From assembly GCA_023412195.1 (NCBI GenBank), contig JAEYNZ010000126.1:124001-188000 (forward strand): a stretch of 64,000 nt of DNA. Reading direction: 5' to 3'. The notes beneath the pieces are model-generated. The model saw only the letters and a list, made by a program, of their open reading frames with translations, made no database searches and was not told the DNA's origin. How positions within the stretch are numbered: position 1 is the first letter of the stretch; every line of letters starts with the position of its first letter. Of this stretch, positions 8,101-16,043 are shown one piece after another. Made by a program: the position numbers and the translations under genes. The stretch is from Bacteroidota bacterium. Its GTDB lineage: Bacteria; Bacteroidota; Bacteroidia; Bacteroidales; Prolixibacteraceae.

Positions 8101-8964
8101 TTAATTCTCATGATAAACCAATAGTGGTAACCTGATATGTTTCAACATATTTTTGGTTTCACTTGATTTGAAAATTTCTTCGAAGAATCCTTTCTTCTCT
8201 TTTAATATACCTATTATATCAACCTCATTTGTATCAATAAATTCCTGAAGGGCATCTCTTACGTTTTTTTCCTTTTTCAAAACCGGGTTAATTGAATCAA
8301 CTCCTGTAACCTGCTTTGCAAGTTCTATAAACCCTATCCATTTGATTTTTTCTTCAAACTCAAAATCTTTTTCATTATGCAAAACAGATATCTTCAAATC
8401 CGGAGCATTGAAAAGGTCAGCAAGGTGCGTTTTTACCTTCAGGTCCTCAGGATGAAAATTGGTGAGATAAACGATATTCCTGATAACAGCATAATGTATA
8501 TTATCAGGAATGATTAAAACAGGGCAATTTATATGTGAAACAAGATCGGGATATGCGAATGCACCTCCGATATTGTGATAGGAATGCTCTATGTTACCTA
8601 TGAGCAGAACCAGATCGCTATCTTTCTTTGCTGCTTCCTCTTCTACAAAGCTGATTTTGCTGTATTCTGTTGTAACAATATCAAAAGGTACATCAACAGA
8701 ATGTTTCTTCAGATATTCTGACACTACATCCCTGATCCTGGCTTCAGCATCAGAAAAATCGTTATATACGTCAGATTGGTAATCAGTAAGACCAACATCA
8801 GCCATCGTTGCAGCTCCTGCCGTATAATATTGCCTAATCCATTCCTCATCGTAGACATAAGCTATTTTTAAATGGCGGCCGGATCGATGACTAAATGAAA
8901 ATGCATACGAAATAAGTGAATTCATGTTCCTGTATGAATCAAGTAATAATAAATTCACTTTCAT
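8101..8964 (-). CDS. Universal stress protein (UspA family), tandem-domain
   Basis: 287 residues, twice a single Usp domain. The first half has the family's fold features (VNLLLLDSYRNMNSLISYAF, then SDLVLLIGNIEH and CPVLIIPDN); the second repeats them in weaker form (NIVYLTNFHPEDLK, then VDIIGILKEKKGFFEEIF and LPLLVYHEN). The ATP-binding GxxG-x9-GS/T motif is not intact in either half, so nucleotide binding is doubtful. Cytoplasmic. It lies between the two YtxH cassettes on the same strand, which supports a stress role for the whole group. Confidence 0.85.
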   Translation of the reverse strand: MKVNLLLLDSYRNMNSLISYAFSFSHRSGRHLKIAYVYDEEWIRQYYTAGAATMADVGLTDYQSDVYNDFSDAEARIRDVVSEYLKKHSVDVPFDIVTTEYSKISFVEEEAAKKDSDLVLLIGNIEHSYHNIGGAFAYPDLVSHINCPVLIIPDNIHYAVIRNIVYLTNFHPEDLKVKTHLADLFNAPDLKISVLHNEKDFEFEEKIKWIGFIELAKQVTGVDSINPVLKKEKNVRDALQEFIDTNEVDIIGILKEKKGFFEEIFKSSETKNMLKHIRLPLLVYHEN

Positions 8965-9068
8965 TAGCTCTGTTTTTTTTATTGTTATTCTGCAAATACT
9001 GAACGAATTGTATCAATAGAAAATTCAATAACTGATAGTATTATCTGGGAAATAAAATTTTCCACTTC

Positions 9069-9425
9069 TTAATTACTTTCCTTTTTGAAAAAACTTTTTG
9101 AAACATTTCTGATTATAGTGTTGGAGAGGAGCCTTTTACCTATTACAACCAAAAGAATCGCCAGCACTAAAAGAGCACCTCCACTGATAAGAAGCCCTCC
9201 TACATAATCGTTATAAGTTTCTCCATACCAGACTGCAAAAGCCGCAACACCAACTGCTACAATGAGAAGTGAGAAAAAAAGTACAATCATCAGTACATAT
9301 AAAATAGTAACCGCTTTGGCAGCTTTATCAAGTACTGAAAGTTTTATCAGGTCCAGCCGGGCATGAACATAATTTCGTACAGCTATATTTAGTTCACCAA
9401 TATCTTCAGTTAAATTCCTACTCAT
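9069..9425 (-). CDS. Holin-X-like two-span membrane protein (second copy)
   Basis: 118 residues, the same length and layout as the protein at 7290-7646: an N-terminal amphipathic helix (LNIAVRNYVHARLDLIKLSV), two membrane spans (about 38-66 and 75-95), and a basic C-terminal tail (SKSFFKKESN). It starts 33 bases after the end of the YtxH gene at 9459-9782. Superfamily III holin-like proteins of this type are found widely on bacterial chromosomes; their role is unknown. Together with its YtxH neighbour it forms the first of two parallel cassettes. Confidence 0.8.
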   Translation of the reverse strand: MSRNLTEDIGELNIAVRNYVHARLDLIKLSVLDKAAKAVTILYVLMIVLFFSLLIVAVGVAAFAVWYGETYNDYVGGLLISGGALLVLAILLVVIGKRLLSNTIIRNVSKSFFKKESN

Positions 9426-9458
9426 GTTATATTATTAGGGCTTTTAATTTTAGCTGTT

Positions 9459-9782
9459 TCAGCTTTTAAAGGACTCTTTTGAAAGTTTACCTGACCTGTC
9501 TTTCATTTTTTTTTCAGCTTTTTTAGCTCTGCTTTTCATTTTATTTTCAGCATCATTTAGCTTTTTCTGCATTTCTTCAACCATTTCATTAACTTCATAC
9601 TTTAATTCATCCACTTTTTCCTTCATGGTTGCTGCAAGATCTTTCCGTGAGTTTTTTATTTTACTTGAAATCCCGCGCCGGGTTCTTGAACCTTTATCAG
9701 GAGCAAGCAGGATACCTGCGGTTGCACCTGCAACTGCACCTGCCAAAAACCCTAAAAGAACATTACTTATTCTTCTTTCCAT
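9459..9782 (-). CDS. YtxH domain-containing protein (second copy)
   Basis: 107 residues with the YtxH pattern: glycine/alanine-rich membrane span, then LLAPDKG (visible: LLGFLAGAVAGATAGILLAP), then a long lysine-rich coiled coil (KVDELKYEVNEMVEEMQKKL and KKAEKKMKDRS). The C-terminal half is more basic than that of the copy at 7687-8055. First gene of the cassette run; the 211 bases upstream separate it from the receiver-like gene and may hold its promoter, although I found no clean -7 box there. Confidence 0.87.
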   Translation of the reverse strand: MERRISNVLLGFLAGAVAGATAGILLAPDKGSRTRRGISSKIKNSRKDLAATMKEKVDELKYEVNEMVEEMQKKLNDAENKMKSRAKKAEKKMKDRSGKLSKESFKS

Positions 9783-9993
9783 AGCTATAATTTTTTAAGA
9801 TTATTAATTTTATTTCTTCATCTTCATGAAAAAAACATTCCACCCTGCAAATTTTATGGTCTTTAATTTATCGGTGTTGAATATCAGATATATAAATATA
9901 CGAATAAAATATGGATTGTAAATGGTGTGTGTAGTAAATTCCCCACATTGGGGAGAAAGAGAACAAGGCGTTATTCTGCCTTATTACGAAGAA

Positions 9994-10401
9994 TCAACTC
10001 ACCTGACCGGTTATAAGAAATTCTATGTATTCCGCTGGAATAGGTTTGGAAATGAGTGCACTTACAGAAGGATATTGCATAATACTATTTCGGGAATGAT
10101 TGCTGGCATCACCCAACAGTACAATTATCTCAGGCTTATTCAGAAAATCATTAAGACCCTGAAACTTTTCCATAGAATTGGTCAACACTGAATTTCTTAA
10201 GCTTTTCTCATCAAGAATGATGTAATGTAATCTTTTATTTTTCTCAAGAATATGTTTCTCAATAAAATTGAAAGCGTCACCCATTTTATCGAAAGAATAT
10301 AAATGGTTATCAAGTTGCTTGTTGCTTAAAACCCTTTTATGACGCTCGATATATAAAGGATCAGAATCAATCCACAGCACCTTTTTTCTCTTTTGTTTCA
10401 T
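9994..10401 (-). CDS. Stand-alone receiver-like (response regulator) protein
   Basis: 135 residues, the length of a single receiver domain with no output domain. Expected features: acidic pair near the N-terminus (WIDSDP, D12 and D14), candidate phospho-acceptor D64 in YIILDEK, and the conserved lysine in ISKPIPAEY. The usual Thr/Ser at the end of strand 4 appears as glycine (VLLGDAS), so signalling may be altered. It starts 97 bases after the stop of the hybrid kinase gene on the same strand, so it may receive phosphate from the kinase's histidine-phosphotransfer domain. Downstream lie the stress genes. Confidence 0.75.
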   Translation of the reverse strand: MKQKRKKVLWIDSDPLYIERHKRVLSNKQLDNHLYSFDKMGDAFNFIEKHILEKNKRLHYIILDEKSLRNSVLTNSMEKFQGLNDFLNKPEIIVLLGDASNHSRNSIMQYPSVSALISKPIPAEYIEFLITGQVS

Positions 10402-10498
10402 TTAATTTATTGCTGAATAATTGTTATCCGGAATATAAGGTCAAGAATCATTCCAAAAAGTCTTTTATTCAGCGCATCACAGCCTGATAAAACTTTTT

Positions 10499-12913
10499 TT
10501 AGGTATTAAGGTAGGATTTTTGTGCTATTTCAACCACTTTGTCAATTTCAGCCGAAACTTTAGTTGCCAAAGGTGCAATATCCTGAATCTTTTTCTCTCT
10601 AAGCGCAAGATTTTCAATTTTAGTCAGAACTTCAACAATTCCTGTCAGCTTAAAATAAGAAAAAGAAGGAATTGCTTTATGTGCCTTTTCTCCTATTACA
10701 GTCCACTGGTTACTTTCCTGAAGTTTCCTGAAATTCTCACTGGTATCACGGGCATTCATAATAAATGTATCAAGCATTTTGTTAAAAAATTCAGTATTTC
10801 CTCCGGTTGTTTTCAACAGAATGGATGTATCAAATTCATTTTCCTCTTCTTTTGCTTTATTGATCATGGGTTTTTCTTTCATTGAATTACTTTCAAGTTC
10901 CAACGCATTGCATATTTTATTGTAAAGTAGTTCTTCATCAAACGGTTTAAGGATAAAGCCATTGAAGCCACTTTTCATGTAATGCTGAATTTCGCTGTCC
11001 ATGACATTAGCTGTCACCGCCAATATTTTTGTATTTACATTTGGGTTATTCTGATCAGCTCTTACCTGCTCTGTAACTTCAGTACCTTTTAAAACAGGCA
11101 TTCTGATATCGAGCAACACGATATCAAACTTTTTTTGATGCATCAGGCTAAGTGCTTCACCACCATCCCGGGCGATGTTATAATCGATGTTCCAGGTTTT
11201 TAAAATCCATTCACCCAATAGTATGTTATTTTCATCATCATCGGCATATAAGATTTTTTTACCTTCCAGAAGATTATAATCTAATTCATAATTTTTGGCA
11301 GGCGAAGGATTTTCAGCAAGATGTGTTCTGCTAAATGGTAATACGACTGTAAATTTTGAACCTTCACCAACTGTACTTTCAACATAAAGCCGTCCATGTA
11401 ATAAATGAACAAGTTTTTTTACAATAGTAAGCCCCAGGCCGATGCCCTTATTATTTGTGTTTTTCGAAAGTTTTGATTGAGCGAATTCATCAAATATAAT
11501 CCCAACATCTTCCTGTGGGATTCCGATACCGGTATCTGTAACATCAAATCGCAGGTAAACATCTGTTTTCGTCAGTTTTTCACGTATCACATGAATTTTA
11601 ACCTCACCTTTCCAGGTAAAATTGATAGCATTACTTGCAAGGTTCATCAAAATTTGTTTAACCCTTACAGGGTCACCTATCATTACCTTTGCCACATTGC
11701 GTGCCATATCAATTTTAAATGAAATATTTTTTTCATTAGCCTTTAGAGAAAGCGACTCATGTACATCCCGAACCAGGTCATATATATTAAAAGGAATATG
11801 CTCAATATACACTTTCCCCATTCCAAATTTAAAGAGGAACAGAATCTCATTCACAACAGAAAGCAGGTGCTCTGATGACTGACTTATCATTTGTGAAAAT
11901 TTCTTTTGCTCCTCTGTCATCCGGGTTTTTTGAAGCAACCCGGAGAAACCGATTATGGCGTTCAGGGGGGTACGAATTTCATGGCTCATATTGGCCATGA
12001 ATATAGTTTTAGCCTTATTTGATTCTTCTGCTTCCTTTTTTGACTTCAAAAGGTTTTTTTCAATTTCTTTTTCCACAGTTATATCCTGGGAAATGAGGGT
12101 TCCTCCAATAACATGATTATTCATTCCAAGAACCGGTGTTGCCTGAACATGATAAACCCTCCGTTTTATACGTACTTCACCCTCCGATTCAATTCCATCA
12201 AGTGCATTACGATAAAACGGGAATAAAAGTTTCATTGTTTTTTCATTGTACATCTCAAATAAGGTTTTCCCCAGAAAATCGGCATTGGTGAGGCCCATTC
12301 TGCTTTTCTCCCGGCCTCCTGCCATAATAAAACGGTAGGATGTATCAAACAAAAACAAATCAATTCCAGGGATATTTTCTATAAGTATATCTCTGTAATT
12401 TTCAATTTCAGCAGGGGTCTGGCTGGAATAAACCATGCCTGCTGAAAATATATTCCCATTGCTTCCTATCTGAACATTTTCAAGTATGATCTGCACCGGC
12501 AGCAGAATACCATTTTTTGAATAAATTTCTGAATGAAAAGACTGGGGGATGCCTGTTTTATGAAGCAACTGTGTTCTTTCTTTGAATTCATCAAAGCCTT
12601 TGGTGGTAAATAAATTTTCAATTTCCGGCAAAGCATCTTTATTGCCACTCCCAGCCAGATTGTTTAAGGAACCAAAAAACCGGATCATTTTAAACTGCCT
12701 GTTATAATAAAAAAGGGCATCCTGACTAAGACTGCTGTCTGACCATTCTTTCTCTTCAGAAAAACCTGCCTTGGGAAGCATTTTTATCTGATGTCCCAAT
12801 AAATCAAGAGATCTGCCTAATTCCATAAGCCTTTCCAGGTCGGAATATTCGCCTTTTAATCCCGATATGAGTTTGTTGATTTGTTCCAGTTGCTTTGTAA
12901 GTAATTCATTCAT
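10499..12913 (-). CDS. Hybrid sensor histidine kinase with receiver and Hpt domains
   Basis: 804 residues from the ATG at 12913 (MNELLTKQLEQ); a longer frame to 13030 exists but its extra residues are unlike the family. Order of domains: a coiled coil, two PAS-like sensor domains (about 60-270), HisKA with the phospho-histidine (FMANMSHEIRTPLNAIIGF), HATPase_c (N box NLASNAINFT, DTGIGI, GIGLGL), a receiver (ILYADDDENN, VLLDIRMP, LKPF), and a C-terminal Hpt with histidine in EKAHKAIPSFS. No membrane span, so it senses a cytoplasmic signal. The full phosphorelay ends at the Hpt and needs a separate receiver; the protein encoded just downstream is the obvious candidate. Confidence 0.92.
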   Translation of the reverse strand: MNELLTKQLEQINKLISGLKGEYSDLERLMELGRSLDLLGHQIKMLPKAGFSEEKEWSDSSLSQDALFYYNRQFKMIRFFGSLNNLAGSGNKDALPEIENLFTTKGFDEFKERTQLLHKTGIPQSFHSEIYSKNGILLPVQIILENVQIGSNGNIFSAGMVYSSQTPAEIENYRDILIENIPGIDLFLFDTSYRFIMAGGREKSRMGLTNADFLGKTLFEMYNEKTMKLLFPFYRNALDGIESEGEVRIKRRVYHVQATPVLGMNNHVIGGTLISQDITVEKEIEKNLLKSKKEAEESNKAKTIFMANMSHEIRTPLNAIIGFSGLLQKTRMTEEQKKFSQMISQSSEHLLSVVNEILFLFKFGMGKVYIEHIPFNIYDLVRDVHESLSLKANEKNISFKIDMARNVAKVMIGDPVRVKQILMNLASNAINFTWKGEVKIHVIREKLTKTDVYLRFDVTDTGIGIPQEDVGIIFDEFAQSKLSKNTNNKGIGLGLTIVKKLVHLLHGRLYVESTVGEGSKFTVVLPFSRTHLAENPSPAKNYELDYNLLEGKKILYADDDENNILLGEWILKTWNIDYNIARDGGEALSLMHQKKFDIVLLDIRMPVLKGTEVTEQVRADQNNPNVNTKILAVTANVMDSEIQHYMKSGFNGFILKPFDEELLYNKICNALELESNSMKEKPMINKAKEEENEFDTSILLKTTGGNTEFFNKMLDTFIMNARDTSENFRKLQESNQWTVIGEKAHKAIPSFSYFKLTGIVEVLTKIENLALREKKIQDIAPLATKVSAEIDKVVEIAQKSYLNT

Positions 12914-13042
12914 TCTATAAAGATAAAACGAGTATGGTAAAACATCAAAATAAAAAGAATAACATAATTGAACATGAAAAATTCCTGTCAGGTAAATATC
13001 AACCTTAACTTCATTATCTTTAACAAACAAAAAAAGATATTG

Positions 13043-13708
13043 ATGTTAAAAAATACCTGTTTCTGGAGCTTTTTCTTGCTGGCATCATCAGTCTGGGGTC
13101 TCCTTTTTTTCTCAGGATGCACCGGAACTGAAAGCAGGAAACATCAAAATCAGGAGAATAAGGACTGGACTCCACTTTTTGATGGCAAATCCCTTGAAGG
13201 ATGGGAAATTACAAACTTTGGAACACAAGGGCCAGTCCAGGTTTCTCAGGGCAGCATCGTAATTGGCATGGGTGACGGATGTTCGGGAATACACCTGAAA
13301 GATACATTTCCGGTTATAAACTACGAAATTAAGCTGCAGGCTAAAAAAGTTTCAGGAAATGATTTTTTCTGCGGAATGACATTCCCTGTCGGCGAAACCT
13401 TCTGTTCATTCATTTGTGGAGGCTGGGGAGGACCAGTTGTCGGGTTAAGCACCATCGATGGAAATGATGCCGCCCATAATGAGACACAGGTACTTAAAAA
13501 ATTTGAACATGATCAATGGTATTCAATTCATCTCAAGGTTACAGACACAAAAATAGAAGCCTGGATCGACAGTGAACAGCTTGTCGATTTTAAAACAGAA
13601 GGCCGGAAACTTTCCATCAGGCCTGAAGTAAATCTTTCAAAACCCTTCGGTATCTGCACCTGGATGACTACCGGGGAGATAAAAGACATCTATTTAAAAA
13701 GACTCTGA
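13043..13708 (+). CDS. DUF1080 (3-keto-disaccharide hydrolase family) lipoprotein
   Basis: 221 residues from the ATG at 13043, chosen because it gives a proper lipoprotein signal (MLKNTCFWSFFLLASS, lipobox FSGC); an upstream ATG at 12968 would bury it. The mature part begins the DUF1080 domain (WTPLFDGKSLEGWEI) and ends with strands typical of its concanavalin-like fold (GICTWMTTGEIKDIYLKRL). Members are secreted proteins often linked to carbohydrate breakdown; some hydrolyse 3-keto-glycosides. Divergent from the kinase gene. No oxidoreductase that would make 3-keto sugars is adjacent, so the substrate is open. Confidence 0.85.
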   Translation: MLKNTCFWSFFLLASSVWGLLFFSGCTGTESRKHQNQENKDWTPLFDGKSLEGWEITNFGTQGPVQVSQGSIVIGMGDGCSGIHLKDTFPVINYEIKLQAKKVSGNDFFCGMTFPVGETFCSFICGGWGGPVVGLSTIDGNDAAHNETQVLKKFEHDQWYSIHLKVTDTKIEAWIDSEQLVDFKTEGRKLSIRPEVNLSKPFGICTWMTTGEIKDIYLKRL

Positions 13709-13720
13709 ATTAAGATATTC

Positions 13721-13740
13721 AAAAAGAGCTGGTCTTTTTT
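13721..13740. terminator. Weak AT-rich hairpin between convergent genes
   Basis: AAAAAGA pairs with TCTTTTT around a 5-base loop, followed by T in the plus direction. It lies between the convergent DUF1080 and AbgT genes and could end either transcript, but the stem is weak. Confidence 0.35.
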
Positions 13741-13776
13741 CAACCATGCATATTTTACGAAGTTCTCCAAAGAAGT

Positions 13777-15315
13777 TTATCTTATAAAAACACCTTCCCC
13801 TACTCCGATAGGCAAATCGAGCCAGAACCATATAAAAAGCAATACTACCCACATAATGAAAAGCACTACTGCATAAGGTACAAGAAGCGACAGAATGGTT
13901 CCAATACCGACATTCTTGTCATATTTCCTGACCCAGCCAATAAGCAGGGGGAAATACACATAAAGCGGACTAATGGCATTGGTGATTGAATCGCCGACCC
14001 GGTACATCAGTTGGATGAATGCAGCACTGTACCCCAGTTGTGAAAGCATGGGAATAAAAATAGGGGCAAAAATGGCCCATTTTGCCGAACCACTTCCAAT
14101 AAAAATATTCAGAAATGCTACGATGACCATATACATGGTAAACATCAGAGGGCCGGTAAGCCCTGTAGACTGCAGGAATTCTGCTCCATTTATAGCAAGA
14201 ATGGTATCGAGCCTGCTCCAGCTAAACAGGTTAATAAATTGTGCCACTACCAGCATCAGTACGATATATCCGGAAAGATCCTTCATGCCTTGTTCCATAA
14301 ATCTAAGCATGTCATCCGCCTTTTTAATGCTGCCTGTAATTTTTCCATATACATAACCCGGTATGGCAAAAAAGAAAAAAAGCACAGGAACCAATCCTCT
14401 TAAGAAAGGAGAAGGTACTATTCCACCTGTTTCCTGGTTTCTTAACGGTGCATTTTCAGGAACAACCAGGACAGCTATCACTGCTACATAAATTAAAGCA
14501 GCCAAACCTGCATATTTTAATGCTTTCCTTTCTGCCGGGGATAATGCCGGTGCCTCATCATATGATTCAACTGAATGATCACCGGTTGCAAAGCCACGAG
14601 TGCGGGGAATGGTAAAACGGGAAGCAACAAAAGCCCCTCCGACTCCAAGCAGCAACGTAGATACAATCATAAAATACCAGTTTGCTGTAGCGCTGACCTC
14701 AATATCAGGATTGATCTGCTGAACGACTTCAGTACTGATACCTGCAAGCAATACATCGGTACCGGCAATAAAAAAATTGGCAGTAAACCCAGCTGTTGCT
14801 CCTGCATATCCGGCAATTAATCCGGCAATGGGATGTAATCCCATTTGTGAAAATATAAGTGCAGCGATTGGGGGAACTATTACCACACCAGCGTCGGAAC
14901 CGATATTACCGCACGCTCCTATCATAAAAATGACCGGAAGTACAATTTTACGGGGGACCGCAAAAGCCATAGTTCTCAAAATTATGGTTAGCAATCCGCT
15001 TCTTTCAGCAACAGAAACTCCCATCAACATTACCAGAACAAGACCAAAGGGAGCAAAGAATGCAAAATTTGTTACCATTTCTTCCAGGAAGCGCCTTAAA
15101 CCCCAGCCTGAAATAAGATTCTGTGGAACAACCACTTCACCTGTACCAGGGTCAACAGCACTGATTCCTGAAAATGCAGCTATTGCACTTAATAAAACAA
15201 CAATTGCTGTTATCCATACAAACAACCAGAACGGATGAGGCAACCGGTTACCAAGTAACTCCACCCACTTCAATATTCCTGAACTTTTAGTCTCCGATCC
15301 TTCCTTCTTCGTCAT
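13777..15315 (-). CDS. AbgT-family transporter
   Basis: 512 residues with about 12 membrane spans. Family features: the start HPFWLFVWITAIVVLLSA, the conserved GACGNIGSDAGVVIVPP and TAGFTANFFIAGTD segments, and the C-terminal FIGSGSAKWAIFAPIFIPML and VGDSITNAISPLYVYFPLL. The family includes the E. coli p-aminobenzoyl-glutamate importer and the MtrF/YdaH proteins, described as exporters of folate-pathway drugs, so direction and substrate here are uncertain. Inner membrane. It stands alone with no amidohydrolase (abgA/abgB) next to it. Confidence 0.9.
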   Translation of the reverse strand: MTKKEGSETKSSGILKWVELLGNRLPHPFWLFVWITAIVVLLSAIAAFSGISAVDPGTGEVVVPQNLISGWGLRRFLEEMVTNFAFFAPFGLVLVMLMGVSVAERSGLLTIILRTMAFAVPRKIVLPVIFMIGACGNIGSDAGVVIVPPIAALIFSQMGLHPIAGLIAGYAGATAGFTANFFIAGTDVLLAGISTEVVQQINPDIEVSATANWYFMIVSTLLLGVGGAFVASRFTIPRTRGFATGDHSVESYDEAPALSPAERKALKYAGLAALIYVAVIAVLVVPENAPLRNQETGGIVPSPFLRGLVPVLFFFFAIPGYVYGKITGSIKKADDMLRFMEQGMKDLSGYIVLMLVVAQFINLFSWSRLDTILAINGAEFLQSTGLTGPLMFTMYMVIVAFLNIFIGSGSAKWAIFAPIFIPMLSQLGYSAAFIQLMYRVGDSITNAISPLYVYFPLLIGWVRKYDKNVGIGTILSLLVPYAVVLFIMWVVLLFIWFWLDLPIGVGEGVFIR

Positions 15316-15503
15316 GTTTTATATTAATAGATGTCAACCAATCTGCAATTTAAGCGGTTAAAATAATAAAACCTACTAACTTAGGCTTGTTTTGGCTTGA
15401 CTGATGCCCAAAAAAATAAAGAATCAGACTTAATCTTTCATTATCCTACAAACGTTTCATGCAAAAAAACGAAATTAGCTGCCTACTTTCATAGCGAAAA
15501 TTT

Positions 15504-15983
15504 ATGGAATATATTTTCAAAACCATTGGAACCATTCATACCCCATTTAAAATGGTTTCAGGGATGCCAGTTCAATCAGCCCTGGCAGAAGGAATCAAAG
15601 GCACCGTTGTACTGGATGATGAATTTGTGGAAGGATTAATGAACCTGGATGGTTTTTCCCATATTTTCCTGATATACTGCTTCCATCAATCCAAAGATTA
15701 TGAACTGCAGGTTGTGCCTTTTCTTGACCAACAGTCGCATGGGCTTTTTGCAACACGGGCACCAAAAAGACCGAACAGAATAGGATTATCAGTGGTGAAG
15801 TTAACCAAAATTGAAGGAAATGTAATTGAATTTGAAAATGAAGATATGCTGGATGGCAACCCCCTTCTTGATATTAAACCATACATTCCTGAGTTTGACG
15901 TTCACCAGGTGGAAAAAACAGGATGGTTGGGCAAGAAAAAGGAAAAGATGCAGGGCAAGTTATCTGATGAAAGATTTTCCTGA
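15504..15983 (+). CDS. trmO: tRNA (N6-threonylcarbamoyladenosine37-N6) methyltransferase TrmO
   Basis: 159 residues. TsaA/YaeB family: IGTIHTPF at the start, GLMNLDGFSHIFLIYCFH, the family signature ATRAPKRPNRIGLSVVKL, and LLDIKPYIPEFD. TrmO uses S-adenosylmethionine to methylate t6A at position 37 of certain threonine tRNAs. Shorter than E. coli TrmO (about 235), because it lacks the C-terminal domain, as in many bacteria. Cytoplasmic. The start at 15504 matches the family's N-terminus. It converges on carB with a bidirectional terminator between. Confidence 0.88.
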   Translation: MEYIFKTIGTIHTPFKMVSGMPVQSALAEGIKGTVVLDDEFVEGLMNLDGFSHIFLIYCFHQSKDYELQVVPFLDQQSHGLFATRAPKRPNRIGLSVVKLTKIEGNVIEFENEDMLDGNPLLDIKPYIPEFDVHQVEKTGWLGKKKEKMQGKLSDERFS

Positions 15984-15987
15984 TTAA

Positions 15988-16031
15988 AAATAATAGCCAT
16001 AGCGGAAATTTTCCCGCTACAGCTATTATTT
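15988..16031. terminator. Bidirectional terminator between trmO and carB
   Basis: A long interrupted inverted repeat: AAATAATAGC, two mismatched bases, TAGCGG, an 8-base loop, CCGCTA, two bases, GCTATTATTT. A-rich and T-rich flanks allow termination in both directions for the two convergent genes. Confidence 0.75.
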
Positions 16032-16043
16032 ATGATTTAATCT

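Noticed and set aside
7290..9425. Two holin-like proteins as a sign of prophage
   Set aside because: No endolysin, terminase, capsid or integrase genes lie nearby; the family is common on chromosomes next to YtxH genes.
12914..13030. N-terminal extension of the hybrid kinase to 13030
   Set aside because: The extra residues are unlike the family and would overlap the upstream control region of the divergent gene; the ATG at 12913 fits.
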